Shown here in pieces: positions 32,697 to 40,787 of a stretch of DNA of 48,317 nt; position 1 is the first letter of the stretch, and every line of letters begins with the position of its first letter. The stretch is from Micromonospora sp. CB01531 (GTDB lineage: Bacteria; Actinomycetota; Actinomycetes; Mycobacteriales; Micromonosporaceae). The notes under the pieces were generated by a model, which was given only the letters and a program-made list of their open reading frames with translations, searched no databases and was not told where the DNA came from. The translations under genes and the position numbers were made by a program. The stretch is taken from assembly GCF_001905095.1 (NCBI RefSeq), contig NZ_LWLS01000059.1, positions 99,022 through 147,338 on the forward strand, given 5' to 3'.

Positions 32697-33584
32697 TTAC
32701 CCGTTGAGGAACGTCGAGATCCGGTCCCGCAGGTCGGCGCGTTCCGACCAGAGGACGCCCGGCCGGTCGTACACGTGCAGGGTGGCCTGCGGGAGCGCGG
32801 CGGCCAACTGCTCGGCGACCGTCACCGGGTGCAGGTCGTCGCCGGCGCAGCCGATCACCAGCGCCGGAGCGGTGACCCCGGCGAGCGCGTCGGCGGTCCG
32901 CAGCGGGGCCTGATCCGGCAGGCTGGCCAGCCCCGGCGCGAGCCCGTCCCGGAGCAGCTGATCCAGCCGTTGCCGCAGGTACGCCCAGCCGGCCGGGCTG
33001 TTGCGAACGGCCGGCGGCAGTTCCAGCGACACCACGTCGGCCAGGGCGGAGGCGTCCCCCTCCGCCACCGCGTCGAGCAGGTCGGTCAGCCGGGCCCGGG
33101 CCACCTCGCCGCGCGGGCTGTCCAGCACGGCGGGGAGGAAGAAGACCAGCTTCTCGAAGCGTTCGGGGCTCTCGGCGAGCAGCCGGCACAGCGCGCCGGC
33201 GCCCAGGCTCGCCCCGAAGGCCCGGGCGGCGCCGCCGAGGTCGGCGATCGCCCGCAGGTCGCGGGCCAGGTCCAGGTAGTTCCACGGCCCGGGCGGCGAG
33301 TCGGAGCGGCCGTGCCCGCGGAACTGGAAGAAGATCTTGCGGCCGGTGACCCCGCTGCCGAACGGGCGGGTGGTGGCGATCCCGTTGCCGAGCCCGTGGG
33401 CGAACACCGTCACCGGGTCACCGGTGCCGGTGACCAGCCGCTCCAGCCGTACGCCGTGCGGGGTGGCGACCAGCTCGGTCTCCGGTTCGGGTAGCGCCGG
33501 CCGGCCGGTGCGGGGCGCGCCGGGCCCCGGCCCCCAGGTGCGGGGACCGCCGTCCGGCGGCGGGGGCCAGCGGAAACTCCTCAC
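32697..33584 (-). CDS. Alpha/beta hydrolase
   Basis: 295 aa. After a Pro/Gly-rich N-terminal stretch (about 1-35) comes an alpha/beta hydrolase fold: oxyanion region VFAHGLGNG, FRGHGRSDSPPGPW, nucleophile elbow AFGASLGAGALC, and acid region IGCAGDDLHPV. The catalytic His is not obvious near the end (RPGVLWSERADL), so activity is uncertain. GTG start overlaps the DUF2516 stop by 4 nt (coupled); alaX follows 10 nt after. Confidence 0.8.
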   Translation of the reverse strand: MRSFRWPPPPDGGPRTWGPGPGAPRTGRPALPEPETELVATPHGVRLERLVTGTGDPVTVFAHGLGNGIATTRPFGSGVTGRKIFFQFRGHGRSDSPPGPWNYLDLARDLRAIADLGGAARAFGASLGAGALCRLLAESPERFEKLVFFLPAVLDSPRGEVARARLTDLLDAVAEGDASALADVVSLELPPAVRNSPAGWAYLRQRLDQLLRDGLAPGLASLPDQAPLRTADALAGVTAPALVIGCAGDDLHPVTVAEQLAAALPQATLHVYDRPGVLWSERADLRDRISTFLNG

Positions 33585-33901
33585 CAGGAACCTCGGCCGT
33601 CGTGCAGGTCACGCAAGCCGACCCGGACATCCAGCAGATAGATCAGACCCGCCGCGATGCCGATCAGGGTGAAGATGCTCAGCACCCCGCCCCCGACCCC
33701 GAGCAGGGTGAGCACCAGGCAGACCGCCAGGATGGCGATCCAGCCGCCCTTGGGCAGGGTGCCGATCGCGGCGAACGCGTCGGACCGCTGGGTGATCGCA
33801 TGGACCAGGGCGACAGCCTCGATGACCAGGGCGAAGACGAGCAGGATCAGCTCGATCACGTAGCGGACTTCGAACGCGAAGATCGGCGCGGCGTAGGCCA
33901 T
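33581..33901 (-). CDS. DUF2516 family membrane protein
   Basis: 106 aa, with three hydrophobic segments (about 12-35, 52-72, 73-92) and YLLDVRVGLRDLH at the end. It matches the small membrane protein that follows hbhA in mycobacteria (Rv0476); function unknown. TAAGCT (33909-33914) lies 7 nt before the ATG, so it is probably leaderless and separately transcribed from the HbhA-like gene, from which a terminator divides it. It is translationally coupled to the downstream hydrolase. Confidence 0.82.
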   Translation of the reverse strand: MAYAAPIFAFEVRYVIELILLVFALVIEAVALVHAITQRSDAFAAIGTLPKGGWIAILAVCLVLTLLGVGGGVLSIFTLIGIAAGLIYLLDVRVGLRDLHDGRGSW

Positions 33902-33915
33902 GCCGGCAAGCTTAT

Positions 33916-33963
33916 GCCGAGACCCCGGAAAACGTCCTACAGGACGCTGTCCGGGGTCTCGGC
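33916..33963 (-). terminator. Terminator after the HbhA-like gene
   Basis: GCCGAGACCCCGG (33916-33928) pairs perfectly with 33951-33963 (13 bp). The loop holds a nested GTCCT/AGGAC hairpin. It lies 11 nt after the HbhA-like stop and close before the DUF2516 promoter. Confidence 0.85.
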
Positions 33964-33974
33964 CCAGGTTCGAC

Positions 33975-34634
33975 TCACTCGGCCGCGGGGCGGGTCCGCT
34001 TCGTGGTCTTCGGCAGCTTCGCCGACGGGGTCGCCGGCTTCGCCGCGGTGGCCCTGGTGGCGGTGACCTTGGTGGCCCGGGTGCGCTTCACGGCGGCCGG
34101 CTTGGCCTCGGCGGCCTCGGCCACCTCGGTCGGGGTCGGCACCTCGGCCGGCTTGGCGGCCGGCGTGGTGGCGGCCCCGGTCGCCTCGATGTCGGCGTTC
34201 ACGGTGTCCGCGGCCTCCAGCACCCCCGCGCCGACGACCCGCTCACCGCGGGCGACCAGCTCGGCGTACGCGGCCACGGCCCGGGCCGACGCGGCCTGGG
34301 CCCGCTCCTGGGCGCCGGTCAGGACGGCGGCGGCGTTGCGGCCAGCGGCCTCGCGGAGCTTGTCCAGGTCGAGGTCGGTCGGGACGGCCTTCTCCCGCAG
34401 CCCGGTCGCGGTTGCGGTCTTCAGCGTCTCGTTGGCGCTCTTCAGCGTCTCGGTGGCCTTCTGGCGCAGCTCGACGCCGGTCACGACAGCCTTGCCGCCG
34501 AATTCGGCGACGACCCGGGTGCCGAGGTCGCTGACCACGGTGGGCAGCTTGCGGAGCTGCTCGAGGGCCAGCTCGCCGGCGCCGGCGGCGGCGTAGAGCG
34601 GGGCCGGAATTCGGTTGGTCTTCGGCTGGGTCAT
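33975..34634 (-). CDS. Heparin-binding hemagglutinin (HbhA)-like protein
   Basis: 219 aa. Residues ~10-140 are a long alpha-helical, coiled-coil-prone region (LYAAAGAGELALEQLRKLP, ELRQKATETLKSANETLKTA). The last ~75 residues are a Lys/Ala/Pro-rich tail (KPAAVKRTRATKVTATRATAAKPA ... KTTKRTRPAAE; the full tail is longer) like the heparin-binding tail of mycobacterial HbhA. The order XRE - hbhA - DUF2516 matches Rv0474-Rv0476. In a soil actinobacterium it is more likely involved in cell surface, lipid inclusion or aggregation than adhesion to hosts. Overlaps the XRE gene by 4 nt. Confidence 0.78.
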   Translation of the reverse strand: MTQPKTNRIPAPLYAAAGAGELALEQLRKLPTVVSDLGTRVVAEFGGKAVVTGVELRQKATETLKSANETLKTATATGLREKAVPTDLDLDKLREAAGRNAAAVLTGAQERAQAASARAVAAYAELVARGERVVGAGVLEAADTVNADIEATGAATTPAAKPAEVPTPTEVAEAAEAKPAAVKRTRATKVTATRATAAKPATPSAKLPKTTKRTRPAAE

Positions 34635-35263
34635 GACTTCTCCTCCTCGGCCGCACCGGCGGCCTTCCGGACCACCCCGTGGGCGGTCTTCTTCTCAGGA
34701 TCGGCGGCGGTCGGGGCGGGCGCGGGACCCGCCTCGGTGACGGCGACCGACTCGAGGACGCCCTCGGTCGGCGTGCCGTCCAGCGTCGCGGGGCCAGCGG
34801 TGGCCGGCGTGATGGTGGCCGCGGTCGGCGGCGCCTCTCCCGGCGCGCCGGCCGACGAGGTCGGTTCGGTGGCCGGGGCCGGCTCGGCGGCGCCCTGCGC
34901 CGCGGCGGTCGCCTCGGCGAGCCGGGCGTTCTCCCGGCGGAACGTCTCGTAGATCTGGGTGAGGGACTGTTTCTGGGCCATGGTCAGCTCGGGGTCGACG
35001 GCGATCGCCGCGAGCACGCCCTGCCCCTCCTTGGCGTCCAGCAGCCCGGCGCGTAGGTACATCGCCGGGGTCGAGACGCGCAGCGCGCTGGCGAGCTGCT
35101 GGAGCACCTCGGCGCTCGGCTTGCGCAGTCCGCGCTCGATCTGGCTGAGGTACGGATTGCTGACGCCGGCCTGCTCGGCGAGCTGCCGCAGGGAGATCTT
35201 CGCGTTGCGGCGCAGATCGCGAATGAACCCGCCGACGTCGGGTAGGTCCTTTCCGGTGGCCAT
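34631..35263 (-). CDS. XRE-type helix-turn-helix regulator
   Basis: 210 aa. HTH_3 domain at about 10-70 (FIRDLRRNAKISLRQLAEQAGVSNPYLSQIERGLRKPSAEVLQQLASAL), a short helical part to about 120, and an Ala/Pro/Thr-rich C-terminal tail. It is probably a regulator of its own operon with the HbhA-like gene, as the Rv0474 counterpart is next to hbhA. The promoter TTGCAG-N17-TAGCGT ends 6 nt before the ATG, so the mRNA starts at the start codon. A perfect palindrome covers the -35 element. Confidence 0.88.
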   Translation of the reverse strand: MATGKDLPDVGGFIRDLRRNAKISLRQLAEQAGVSNPYLSQIERGLRKPSAEVLQQLASALRVSTPAMYLRAGLLDAKEGQGVLAAIAVDPELTMAQKQSLTQIYETFRRENARLAEATAAAQGAAEPAPATEPTSSAGAPGEAPPTAATITPATAGPATLDGTPTEGVLESVAVTEAGPAPAPTAADPEKKTAHGVVRKAAGAAEEEKS

Positions 35264-35269
35264 GACTCC

Positions 35270-35298
35270 ACGCTAGCGCGGGGTGCTAGCTACTGCAA
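35270..35298 (-). promoter_or_regulatory. Leaderless promoter of the XRE gene
   Basis: On the minus strand TTGCAG (35293-35298) and TAGCGT (35270-35275) are 17 nt apart, and the ATG begins 6 nt after the -10. Confidence 0.6.
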
Positions 35299-35311
35299 GC
35301 AGAATGCTTGC
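35295..35311. promoter_or_regulatory. Perfect palindrome, likely operator
   Basis: GCAAGCA-GAA-TGCTTGC, 7-bp arms with a 3-bp centre, covers the -35 of the XRE gene and lies in the promoter region of the divergent hydrolase. The XRE protein is the obvious candidate to bind it. Confidence 0.5.
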
Positions 35312-35339
35312 CAGAGTTAGCAGGGTCTCAGATAGCCGG

Positions 35340-35368
35340 TTGCGCCCCGGCTGTCGGGTCCGTACGGT
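35340..35368 (+). promoter_or_regulatory. Leaderless promoter of the divergent hydrolase
   Basis: TTGCGC (35340-35345) and TACGGT (35363-35368) are 17 nt apart; the GTG start begins 6 nt after the -10. Confidence 0.55.
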
Positions 35369-35374
35369 TCCCCC

Positions 35375-36172
35375 GTGCCCAAGATCGACGTGAATGGTGC
35401 GGTGCTCGCGTACGACGAGGCCGGCAGCGGCAGCCCGGTGGTGCTGCTCCACGCCGGCATCGCCGACCGGCGGATGTGGCGGGGCCAAGTGCCCGCGCTC
35501 GCCGCCCAGCACCGGGTGCTCGTCCCCGACCTGCGCGGCTACGGCGACTCCGAGCTGCCGCCGAGCCCGTTCGCCCACCACGACGACGTGATCGGGCTGC
35601 TGGACGCCCTGGGCGTCGCGCGGGCCGCCCTGGTGGGCTGCTCGTTCGGCGGCAAGGTGGCGGTGGACACCGCGCTGGCGTATCCGGACCGGGTCTCCGC
35701 GCTCGCCCTCTTCGGCGCCCCGGTCTCCGGCAACGAGTGGTCCGAGGAGACCGAACAGCTCTGGGACGAGCTGGTCGGCGAGGTGGACCCGGAGGACTTC
35801 GCCGCGACCGCGGCCGGCGAGGTGCGGTTCTGGGTGGTCGGCCCGACCCGCCGCCCGGAGGACGTCGATCCGGAGCTGATCCGGTTCGCCGACGAGATGG
35901 ACCGGCGGGCACTCGCCGCCGAGCTGGCGCTCAGCGCCGTCGAGGTGTGCGAACTCGACCCGCCGGCGATCGACCGGCTGGGTGAGCTGGCCATGCCGGT
36001 GCTGGTCGGCACCGGCGCGGACGACCTCGCGGACCTCCGCCGGCTCGCCGACCGGATCGCCGCCGAGGCCCCGCACGGGGTGCGCCTACCGGACGTCCCG
36101 GACGCCGCCCACCTGCTGCCGCTCGAACGCCCCGAACCGGTCAACGCCGCCCTGCTCGACTTCCTGCCCTGA
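35375..36172 (+). CDS. Alpha/beta fold hydrolase
   Basis: 265 aa. Fold motifs: VVLLHAGIADRRMW (oxyanion hole), VPDLRGYGDSELP, nucleophile elbow LVGCSFGGKVAVD with Ser about 99, acid around GTGADDLADLRRL and catalytic His in PDAAHLLPLERPE. All catalytic elements are present, so it is probably an active esterase, haloperoxidase-like or lactonase enzyme; the substrate is unknown. GTG start is predicted to be leaderless. Confidence 0.87.
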   Translation: MPKIDVNGAVLAYDEAGSGSPVVLLHAGIADRRMWRGQVPALAAQHRVLVPDLRGYGDSELPPSPFAHHDDVIGLLDALGVARAALVGCSFGGKVAVDTALAYPDRVSALALFGAPVSGNEWSEETEQLWDELVGEVDPEDFAATAAGEVRFWVVGPTRRPEDVDPELIRFADEMDRRALAAELALSAVEVCELDPPAIDRLGELAMPVLVGTGADDLADLRRLADRIAAEAPHGVRLPDVPDAAHLLPLERPEPVNAALLDFLP

Positions 36173-36225
36173 GCCGCCGCCGCGGGGGCCGGCGAGGCCG
36201 GCCGCTGCGGCGTAGCGGTTGTGGG

Positions 36226-37185
36226 TCACCAGACGGCGCGGACCGCACCGACCGGCAGGCCGCCTCCGAGCAGCGGCAGCTCGGCGTACTCGGCCAGCAC
36301 CGGGGCCTCGACGCCGAGCCGGCGCAGCGCGCTCACCAGCACCGGCATCCGGGCCCGCCCGGCGCCATCGTCGATCTTGAGAGCCACCGCACCGACCCCC
36401 GGGACCGCCGCCGCGATGACGCCCTCCGCGCCGACCTTCGCCAGCAGCCCGGGTACGCCGCGCATCAGCCGGGTGTCGTCCGCCTGGGTGCCGCCCACCA
36501 GCTCCGGGTACGTCCGCATGGCGTCGGCCACGGTCCGCTCGACGGTGCCGGGCTCGGCGGAGACCAGCCGCAGGTACGCCCGGGCCAGCCCGGTCAGCGA
36601 GACGGCGAGCACCGGCGCGCCGCAGCCGTCCACCCCGACGGCCGCCACCGTCTCCCCGGTGCACTCCTCGACGGCGGCCGTCAGCCGCTGCTGGAGCGGG
36701 TGCTCGGGCCGCCAGTAGCCGTCTAGTGGCCAGCCGGCGGCGAGGCAGGTCAGCAGCATCCCGGTGTGCTTGCCGGAGCAGTTCATCCGGGTCCGCGTCG
36801 GCCCGCCCCCGGCCCGCAGCACCGCCTCCCGGGCGGCCTCGCCGACCGGCAGGTCCGGCGGGCAGTGCAGCGCCTCTTCGGTCAGGCCCGCGCCGCGCAG
36901 CAGCGCGGTGACCCGCTCCACATGGAACTCCTCGCCGGCGTGGCTGGCCGAGACCAGCGCCACGTCGGCCGGTTCGGTCAGCGGCAGGCCGGCCCGGAGC
37001 ATCCCGATCGCCTGCATCGGCTTGCTGGCCGAGCGGGGGAAGATCGGCGAGGTCGGGTCCCCCGCCCCGGCCACCGGCGCGCCGGCGGCGTCGAGCACCG
37101 CCACGGAACCACGGTGGACGCCCTCCACGAACCCGGACCGGACCACCTCGGCGAGCGGCACGCCGCCCTCGTACGTCTCTCCCAC
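36226..37185 (-). CDS. Asparaginase (type II, Rhizobium etli-like family)
   Basis: 319 aa. Matches the asparaginase_II family related to thermolabile R. etli asparaginase: FPRSASKPMQAIGMLRAG, VSASHAGEEFHVERV, MNCSGKHTGMLLTCLAAGWP with the Cys/Lys/His metal-site signature, and VDGCGAPVLAVSLTGLARAY. It hydrolyses L-asparagine to aspartate and ammonia. Start GTG at 37185, with TACCGT (37193-37198) 7 nt upstream, is probably leaderless. There is no signal peptide, so it is cytoplasmic. Confidence 0.88.
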   Translation of the reverse strand: MGETYEGGVPLAEVVRSGFVEGVHRGSVAVLDAAGAPVAGAGDPTSPIFPRSASKPMQAIGMLRAGLPLTEPADVALVSASHAGEEFHVERVTALLRGAGLTEEALHCPPDLPVGEAAREAVLRAGGGPTRTRMNCSGKHTGMLLTCLAAGWPLDGYWRPEHPLQQRLTAAVEECTGETVAAVGVDGCGAPVLAVSLTGLARAYLRLVSAEPGTVERTVADAMRTYPELVGGTQADDTRLMRGVPGLLAKVGAEGVIAAAVPGVGAVALKIDDGAGRARMPVLVSALRRLGVEAPVLAEYAELPLLGGGLPVGAVRAVW

Positions 37186-37279
37186 GACGTGGACGGTACC
37201 GACGGGTCCGGCGGGCCCGTCACCGGGGTGACCAGCGGCGTCGACTGCAGGCGGACAGGGGTGTGAGGCTTGCCGCGGC

Positions 37280-38107
37280 TTACATGCCGAGGAGCTGCCG
37301 GGCCTCGGTGGTGGTCAGCGGCGGGCGCTGGGCGAGCTGGGCGAAGCCGACCGCGCGGGCGACCAGTTGCATGTTGGACTCGACCGGCCGGCCCTTGGCG
37401 TAGGTGACCGTGTCCTCCATGCCGACCCGCAGGTGACCACCGGCCGAGAGGGAGGCGAGCAGCACCGGGATGGTGCTGCGGCCGATCCCGGTGGCCGAGA
37501 AGGTGGTGCCCTCTGGCAGGTCGCGCAGCATCTGCTCGGCCGCGACCAGGGTCGCGGTGGTGCCCGGCATGCCACCCGGCACGCCCATCACGAAGTCGAC
37601 GTGCACGTGCCCGCCGTGCGGCAGGCCGTACTTGCCGAGCAGGCGCTGGAGGGCGGTGAGGTGGCCGAGGTCGAAGATCTCGTACTCGGGGACGATGCCC
37701 TTCTCCTGCATCCGGGTGTGCAGGGCGACGATGAACTCCCAGCGGTTGAGGAAGACGTCATCACCGAAGTTGACCGTGCCCATGGTGCAGGAGGCCATTT
37801 CCGGGCCGGCGTCCAGCACGGCCAGCCGGTCGGCCTCCGGGTCGGTCACCGCACCGCCGGAGGAGAGCTGCACGATCAGGTCCGTGGTCTCGCGCAGCGC
37901 CGCGACGGTCTCGCGCAGCCGCCCCTGGTCGAGGGTGGGCTTCGCCTCGTCGTCGCGGATGTGGACATGGATCACGGCGGCGCCGAGGGCCTCGCACTCC
38001 TTGGCGGTCAACAGCAGCTCGTCGAGAGTCACCGGCAGCGCCGGCACGTCCGCCTTGGCCGACTCCGCACCGGTGGGGGCAACCGTGATCAACGTCCCAG
38101 TGGTCAT
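37280..38107 (-). CDS. Beta-keto acid cleavage enzyme (BKACE, DUF849; 3-keto-5-aminohexanoate cleavage type)
   Basis: 275 aa TIM barrel. Seen are VTVAPTGAES-like start (LITVAPTGA), AAVIHVHIRDD with Zn-ligand His pair, LIVQLSSGGAV, MASCTMGTVNFGDDVFLN, GHVHVDFVMGVPGGM and GGHLRVGMEDT. The family condenses beta-keto acids with acetyl-CoA and is known from lysine fermentation, but members differ in substrate. Start ATG at 38107 has TAGGAT (38115-38120) 7 nt upstream, so it is probably leaderless. Confidence 0.9.
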   Translation of the reverse strand: MTTGTLITVAPTGAESAKADVPALPVTLDELLLTAKECEALGAAVIHVHIRDDEAKPTLDQGRLRETVAALRETTDLIVQLSSGGAVTDPEADRLAVLDAGPEMASCTMGTVNFGDDVFLNRWEFIVALHTRMQEKGIVPEYEIFDLGHLTALQRLLGKYGLPHGGHVHVDFVMGVPGGMPGTTATLVAAEQMLRDLPEGTTFSATGIGRSTIPVLLASLSAGGHLRVGMEDTVTYAKGRPVESNMQLVARAVGFAQLAQRPPLTTTEARQLLGM

Positions 38108-38232
38108 GCTGGCGATCCTAGACGGCCCACCCGCCTCCGGTCGATGGCCGGGAGGCGGCCGGGCGGAAGAATCGTGCCTGTCGAGCCATAGAACCGAAGG
38201 ATTTCCGGCTTGCGGCGCCCAGTAAGGCAGGC

Positions 38233-39345
38233 TTACGACACGTCGATGGCGGCGGCCGTCTCGCCGACCAGCAGTCTGGCGTCGTCGGCGACGTTGCGCT
38301 TCAGCACGGCGAGGGCGATCTGGCCCAGCTCATAATGCTGCACCGCGGTGCCGACGAAACCGACCGTCCGGCCGTCCAGGGTCACCGGAGCACCGACGGC
38401 CGGCAGCTGGTCCGTGGTCACCCCGTCCAGGTGCAGCAGGACGAGCCGGCGCGGCGGCCTACCCAGGTTGTGCACCCGGGCCACCGTCTCCTGCCCCCGG
38501 TAGCAGCCCTTGTCGAGGTGTACGGCCGGCGCGATCAGGTCGACCTCGGCCGGGATGGTGCGGTGGTCGGTGTCCACCCCGGCCCGGGGCTGCCGGGCGG
38601 CCACCCGGATCGCCTCGTACGCCCACAGCCCGGCCACCGGCACGCCGGCGCCCCGCAGCTCGTCCACCACCTGGGTCATCGCGTCCCGAGGCACCAGCAG
38701 GTCCACGCCGAGCGGCACCCGCCGGGCCCACCCGCCGATCGGCAGCGGCCGGACGTCGTACATCACGGAGGGCCGCGCTGGCAGATCACCGGAGCGGAAC
38801 TTCGGACCCGGCACCGCGACCACGTCCGGCGCGGCCAGCCCGCTGACGCCGAGGGTCTCGAGCGCGCCGATGGCCTCCGGCCCGACCAGCGACAGCAGCG
38901 CGTGGTCGGCGGTGGCGTCGCGCGGCTCGACCTTGCTGAAGAACCGCATCTTCTCCAGGTACGACAGCAGCCCGCTGGTCATCCCCGGTTCGGTGTCCAG
39001 CCAGGTGGTCTCGCCGTCCTCGGCGACCATGGCGTGCTGCTCGATGTGCCCGTGCGGGGAGAGGACGAGCAGTTCGGTGCCCTGCCAGGCGCCCAGCCCG
39101 GCGAGGTGCTGGCTAGTCAGGGTGTGCAGCCAGCCGATCCGCTCCTCCCCCGGCACCGCCACGACGCCCCGGTGCGACCGGTCGACCAGGCCGACGCCGG
39201 TGGCCAGGGTGCGCTGCTCGCGCAACGGGTCGCCGTAGTGGGCGGCCACCGGGCCGACCCCGGCCGCCCGGTGCACCGGCTCCGGCTGCTCCCGGGTCTC
39301 CTCGTCGATGGCCTCGGCGGCCACCGCTCCCGCGATGTCGATCAT
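38233..39345 (-). CDS. ygfZ: Folate-binding Fe-S cluster maintenance protein YgfZ/GcvT-like
   Basis: 370 aa. Aminomethyltransferase-like folate-binding fold with YgfZ signature DKGCYRGQETVARV (K-G-C-Y-x-G-Q-E), plus GLVDRSHRGVVAVPGEERIGWLHTLTSQ. YgfZ/IBA57 proteins help assemble or repair certain Fe-S enzymes. ATG at 39345 overlaps the Fur-family gene's stop by 4 nt (ATGA), so it is the second gene of a coupled pair. The N-terminal 40 residues are longer than in E. coli YgfZ. Confidence 0.88.
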   Translation of the reverse strand: MIDIAGAVAAEAIDEETREQPEPVHRAAGVGPVAAHYGDPLREQRTLATGVGLVDRSHRGVVAVPGEERIGWLHTLTSQHLAGLGAWQGTELLVLSPHGHIEQHAMVAEDGETTWLDTEPGMTSGLLSYLEKMRFFSKVEPRDATADHALLSLVGPEAIGALETLGVSGLAAPDVVAVPGPKFRSGDLPARPSVMYDVRPLPIGGWARRVPLGVDLLVPRDAMTQVVDELRGAGVPVAGLWAYEAIRVAARQPRAGVDTDHRTIPAEVDLIAPAVHLDKGCYRGQETVARVHNLGRPPRRLVLLHLDGVTTDQLPAVGAPVTLDGRTVGFVGTAVQHYELGQIALAVLKRNVADDARLLVGETAAAIDVS

Positions 39346-39770
39346 TTGCGTCCCCCGTCCTCGCACTGGCCGCAGACGCCGAAGAGCGCCACGTGCCCGA
39401 TGTCCACCTGGAACCCCCGCTGCGCGGCCAACTGGTCGGCGAGCGGGCGGAGCAGCTCGGGCTCGATCTCGTCGATCGCGCCGCACTCCCGGCAGACCAG
39501 GTGGACGTGCTGGTGCTCGCCCGCCGCATGGTAGGTCGGCGAGCCGTGGGACAGGTGGGTGTGTGTCACCAGCCCGAGCCGCTCCAGCAGCTCGAGCGTT
39601 CGGTAGATGGTGGTGATGTTGACCCCGGCAGCCACCTCCCGGACCGCCGTGTGCACCTGCTCCGGAGTGGCGTGCCCCAGGTCCATGACCGCTTGCAGGA
39701 CGAGCTGCCGCTGCGCCGTCAGCCGCAGCCCACGGGAGCGGAGCAGTTCCGCGAGGGAGGATTCGGACAC
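39342..39770 (-). CDS. Fur family metal-responsive repressor
   Basis: 142 aa. Winged HTH (LRLTAQRQLVLQAVMDLGHATPEQVHTAV, NITTIYRTLELLERLGLV), then dimerisation and metal sites: HLSHGSPTYHAAGEHQHVHLVCRECG, with a final CGQCEDGG pair completing a four-Cys structural Zn site. The exact metal (Fe, Zn, Mn, Ni) or peroxide response cannot be decided. GTG start with TATGAT (39777-39782) 6 nt before: leaderless. Coupled to ygfZ, and divergent from pabC. Confidence 0.9.
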   Translation of the reverse strand: MSESSLAELLRSRGLRLTAQRQLVLQAVMDLGHATPEQVHTAVREVAAGVNITTIYRTLELLERLGLVTHTHLSHGSPTYHAAGEHQHVHLVCRECGAIDEIEPELLRPLADQLAAQRGFQVDIGHVALFGVCGQCEDGGRK

Positions 39771-39839
39771 CGTCCGATCATAGTTCGGCCGCCGCGCCGG
39801 TCCGGCCGGCGCGGTGGTACGCGGCTACCCTCGGCGCTC

Positions 39840-40712
39840 GTGGAAGCATCGCGGGTGGCCGTGCTGGGTCGGGGCGTCGTACCGGCCGGGGAGGCGGTGC
39901 TGCGCGGCGACGACCGGGGCGTGCTGCACGGGGACGGCCTCTTCGAGACCATGCACCTGCGCGGCGGGGAGCCCTGGCTGCGCGACGCCCACCTGGCCCG
40001 GCTGCGGGCCGGCGCGGCGGCGATCGCTCTGGCGCTCCCACCCGCCGACGCGCTGGTCGCGTTGCTCGACGAGATCCGGGCCGGCTGGCCGGCCGAGGTG
40101 GAGGGGGCGCTGCGGCTGGTCTGCACCCGGGGGCCGGAGGGCGATGGCCGGCCGACCGTGTACGCCACGCTGGGCGAGGTGCCGGCCGAGGCCCGGCGAG
40201 CCCGGCGGGACGGGGTGACCGTGGCCACCCTGCCGCTCGGGGTGGCCGCCCGGTCCCGCCCCGAGCTGAGCTGGCTGCCGGTCGGTGTGAAGTCCACCTC
40301 GTACGCCGTGAGCACCGCGGCGCGCCGCTGGGCGGCCCGGGCCGGCGTGGACGACGTGCTCTGGGTCTCCACCGACGGCTACGTGCTGGAGGGGCCGAGC
40401 GCGAACGTGGTCTGGCTGGCCGGTACGACGCTGTGCACGGTGCCGGCGGCGGCCACCGGGGTACTGCCCGGCGTGACCGCCCGCTGGCTCCTCGACCACG
40501 CCGCCGAGCTGGGCCTGACCGCCGAGGAACGCCTGGTCACCCCCGCCGAGCTGGCGACCGCCGACGGCGTCTGGCTCACCTCGTCCCTCCGCGGCCTGGC
40601 CGAGATCCGCACCCTCGACCAAACCCCGCTCCCCCACTCCGCCACAACCCCCGCCCTGCTCACTCTCCTAGGCTTCCCCCTCCCTCCCGCCGATCCACAG
40701 CGTCGATCATGA
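39840..40712 (+). CDS. pabC: Aminodeoxychorismate lyase (class IV aminotransferase)
   Basis: 290 aa PLP enzyme making 4-aminobenzoate for folate. Motifs: RGDDRGVLHGDGLFETMHLRGG, VKSTSYAVSTAARRWA with the PLP Lys, GYVLEGPSANVVWL, and TGVLPGVTARWLLDHA. GTG at 39840 with TACCCT 8 nt upstream; open frame upstream is not enzyme-like. Assignment over branched-chain or D-amino acid aminotransferase rests on family resemblance and the M. tuberculosis context (Rv0812 next to Rv0813c). The stop codon and last residues (QRRS) lie inside a palindromic repeat. Confidence 0.82.
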   Translation: MEASRVAVLGRGVVPAGEAVLRGDDRGVLHGDGLFETMHLRGGEPWLRDAHLARLRAGAAAIALALPPADALVALLDEIRAGWPAEVEGALRLVCTRGPEGDGRPTVYATLGEVPAEARRARRDGVTVATLPLGVAARSRPELSWLPVGVKSTSYAVSTAARRWAARAGVDDVLWVSTDGYVLEGPSANVVWLAGTTLCTVPAAATGVLPGVTARWLLDHAAELGLTAEERLVTPAELATADGVWLTSSLRGLAEIRTLDQTPLPHSATTPALLTLLGFPLPPADPQRRS

Positions 40713-40761
40713 GGTTGGCGGCAGGATCGGAGATCGAGACCGCCGCCAACTCATGATCGAC
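40702..40761. repeat. Dispersed palindromic element, copy 2
   Basis: Arm 40702-40722 (GTCGATCATGAGGTTGGCGG plus C) pairs with 40742-40761 with one bulged G. Loop of 19 nt. The arm matches copy 1 at 12741. It contains the pabC stop and lies between convergent pabC and nitrobindin genes. Confidence 0.75.
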
Positions 40762-40787
40762 GGGAGAAACAGGACGGAGCGGTGGGG

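Noticed and set aside
35272..35290. Two GCTAGC hexamers as an operator for the XRE regulator
   Set aside because: They lie between the -35 and -10 and may matter, but 6-bp palindromes are too short to claim; the 17-bp palindrome beside them is the better candidate.
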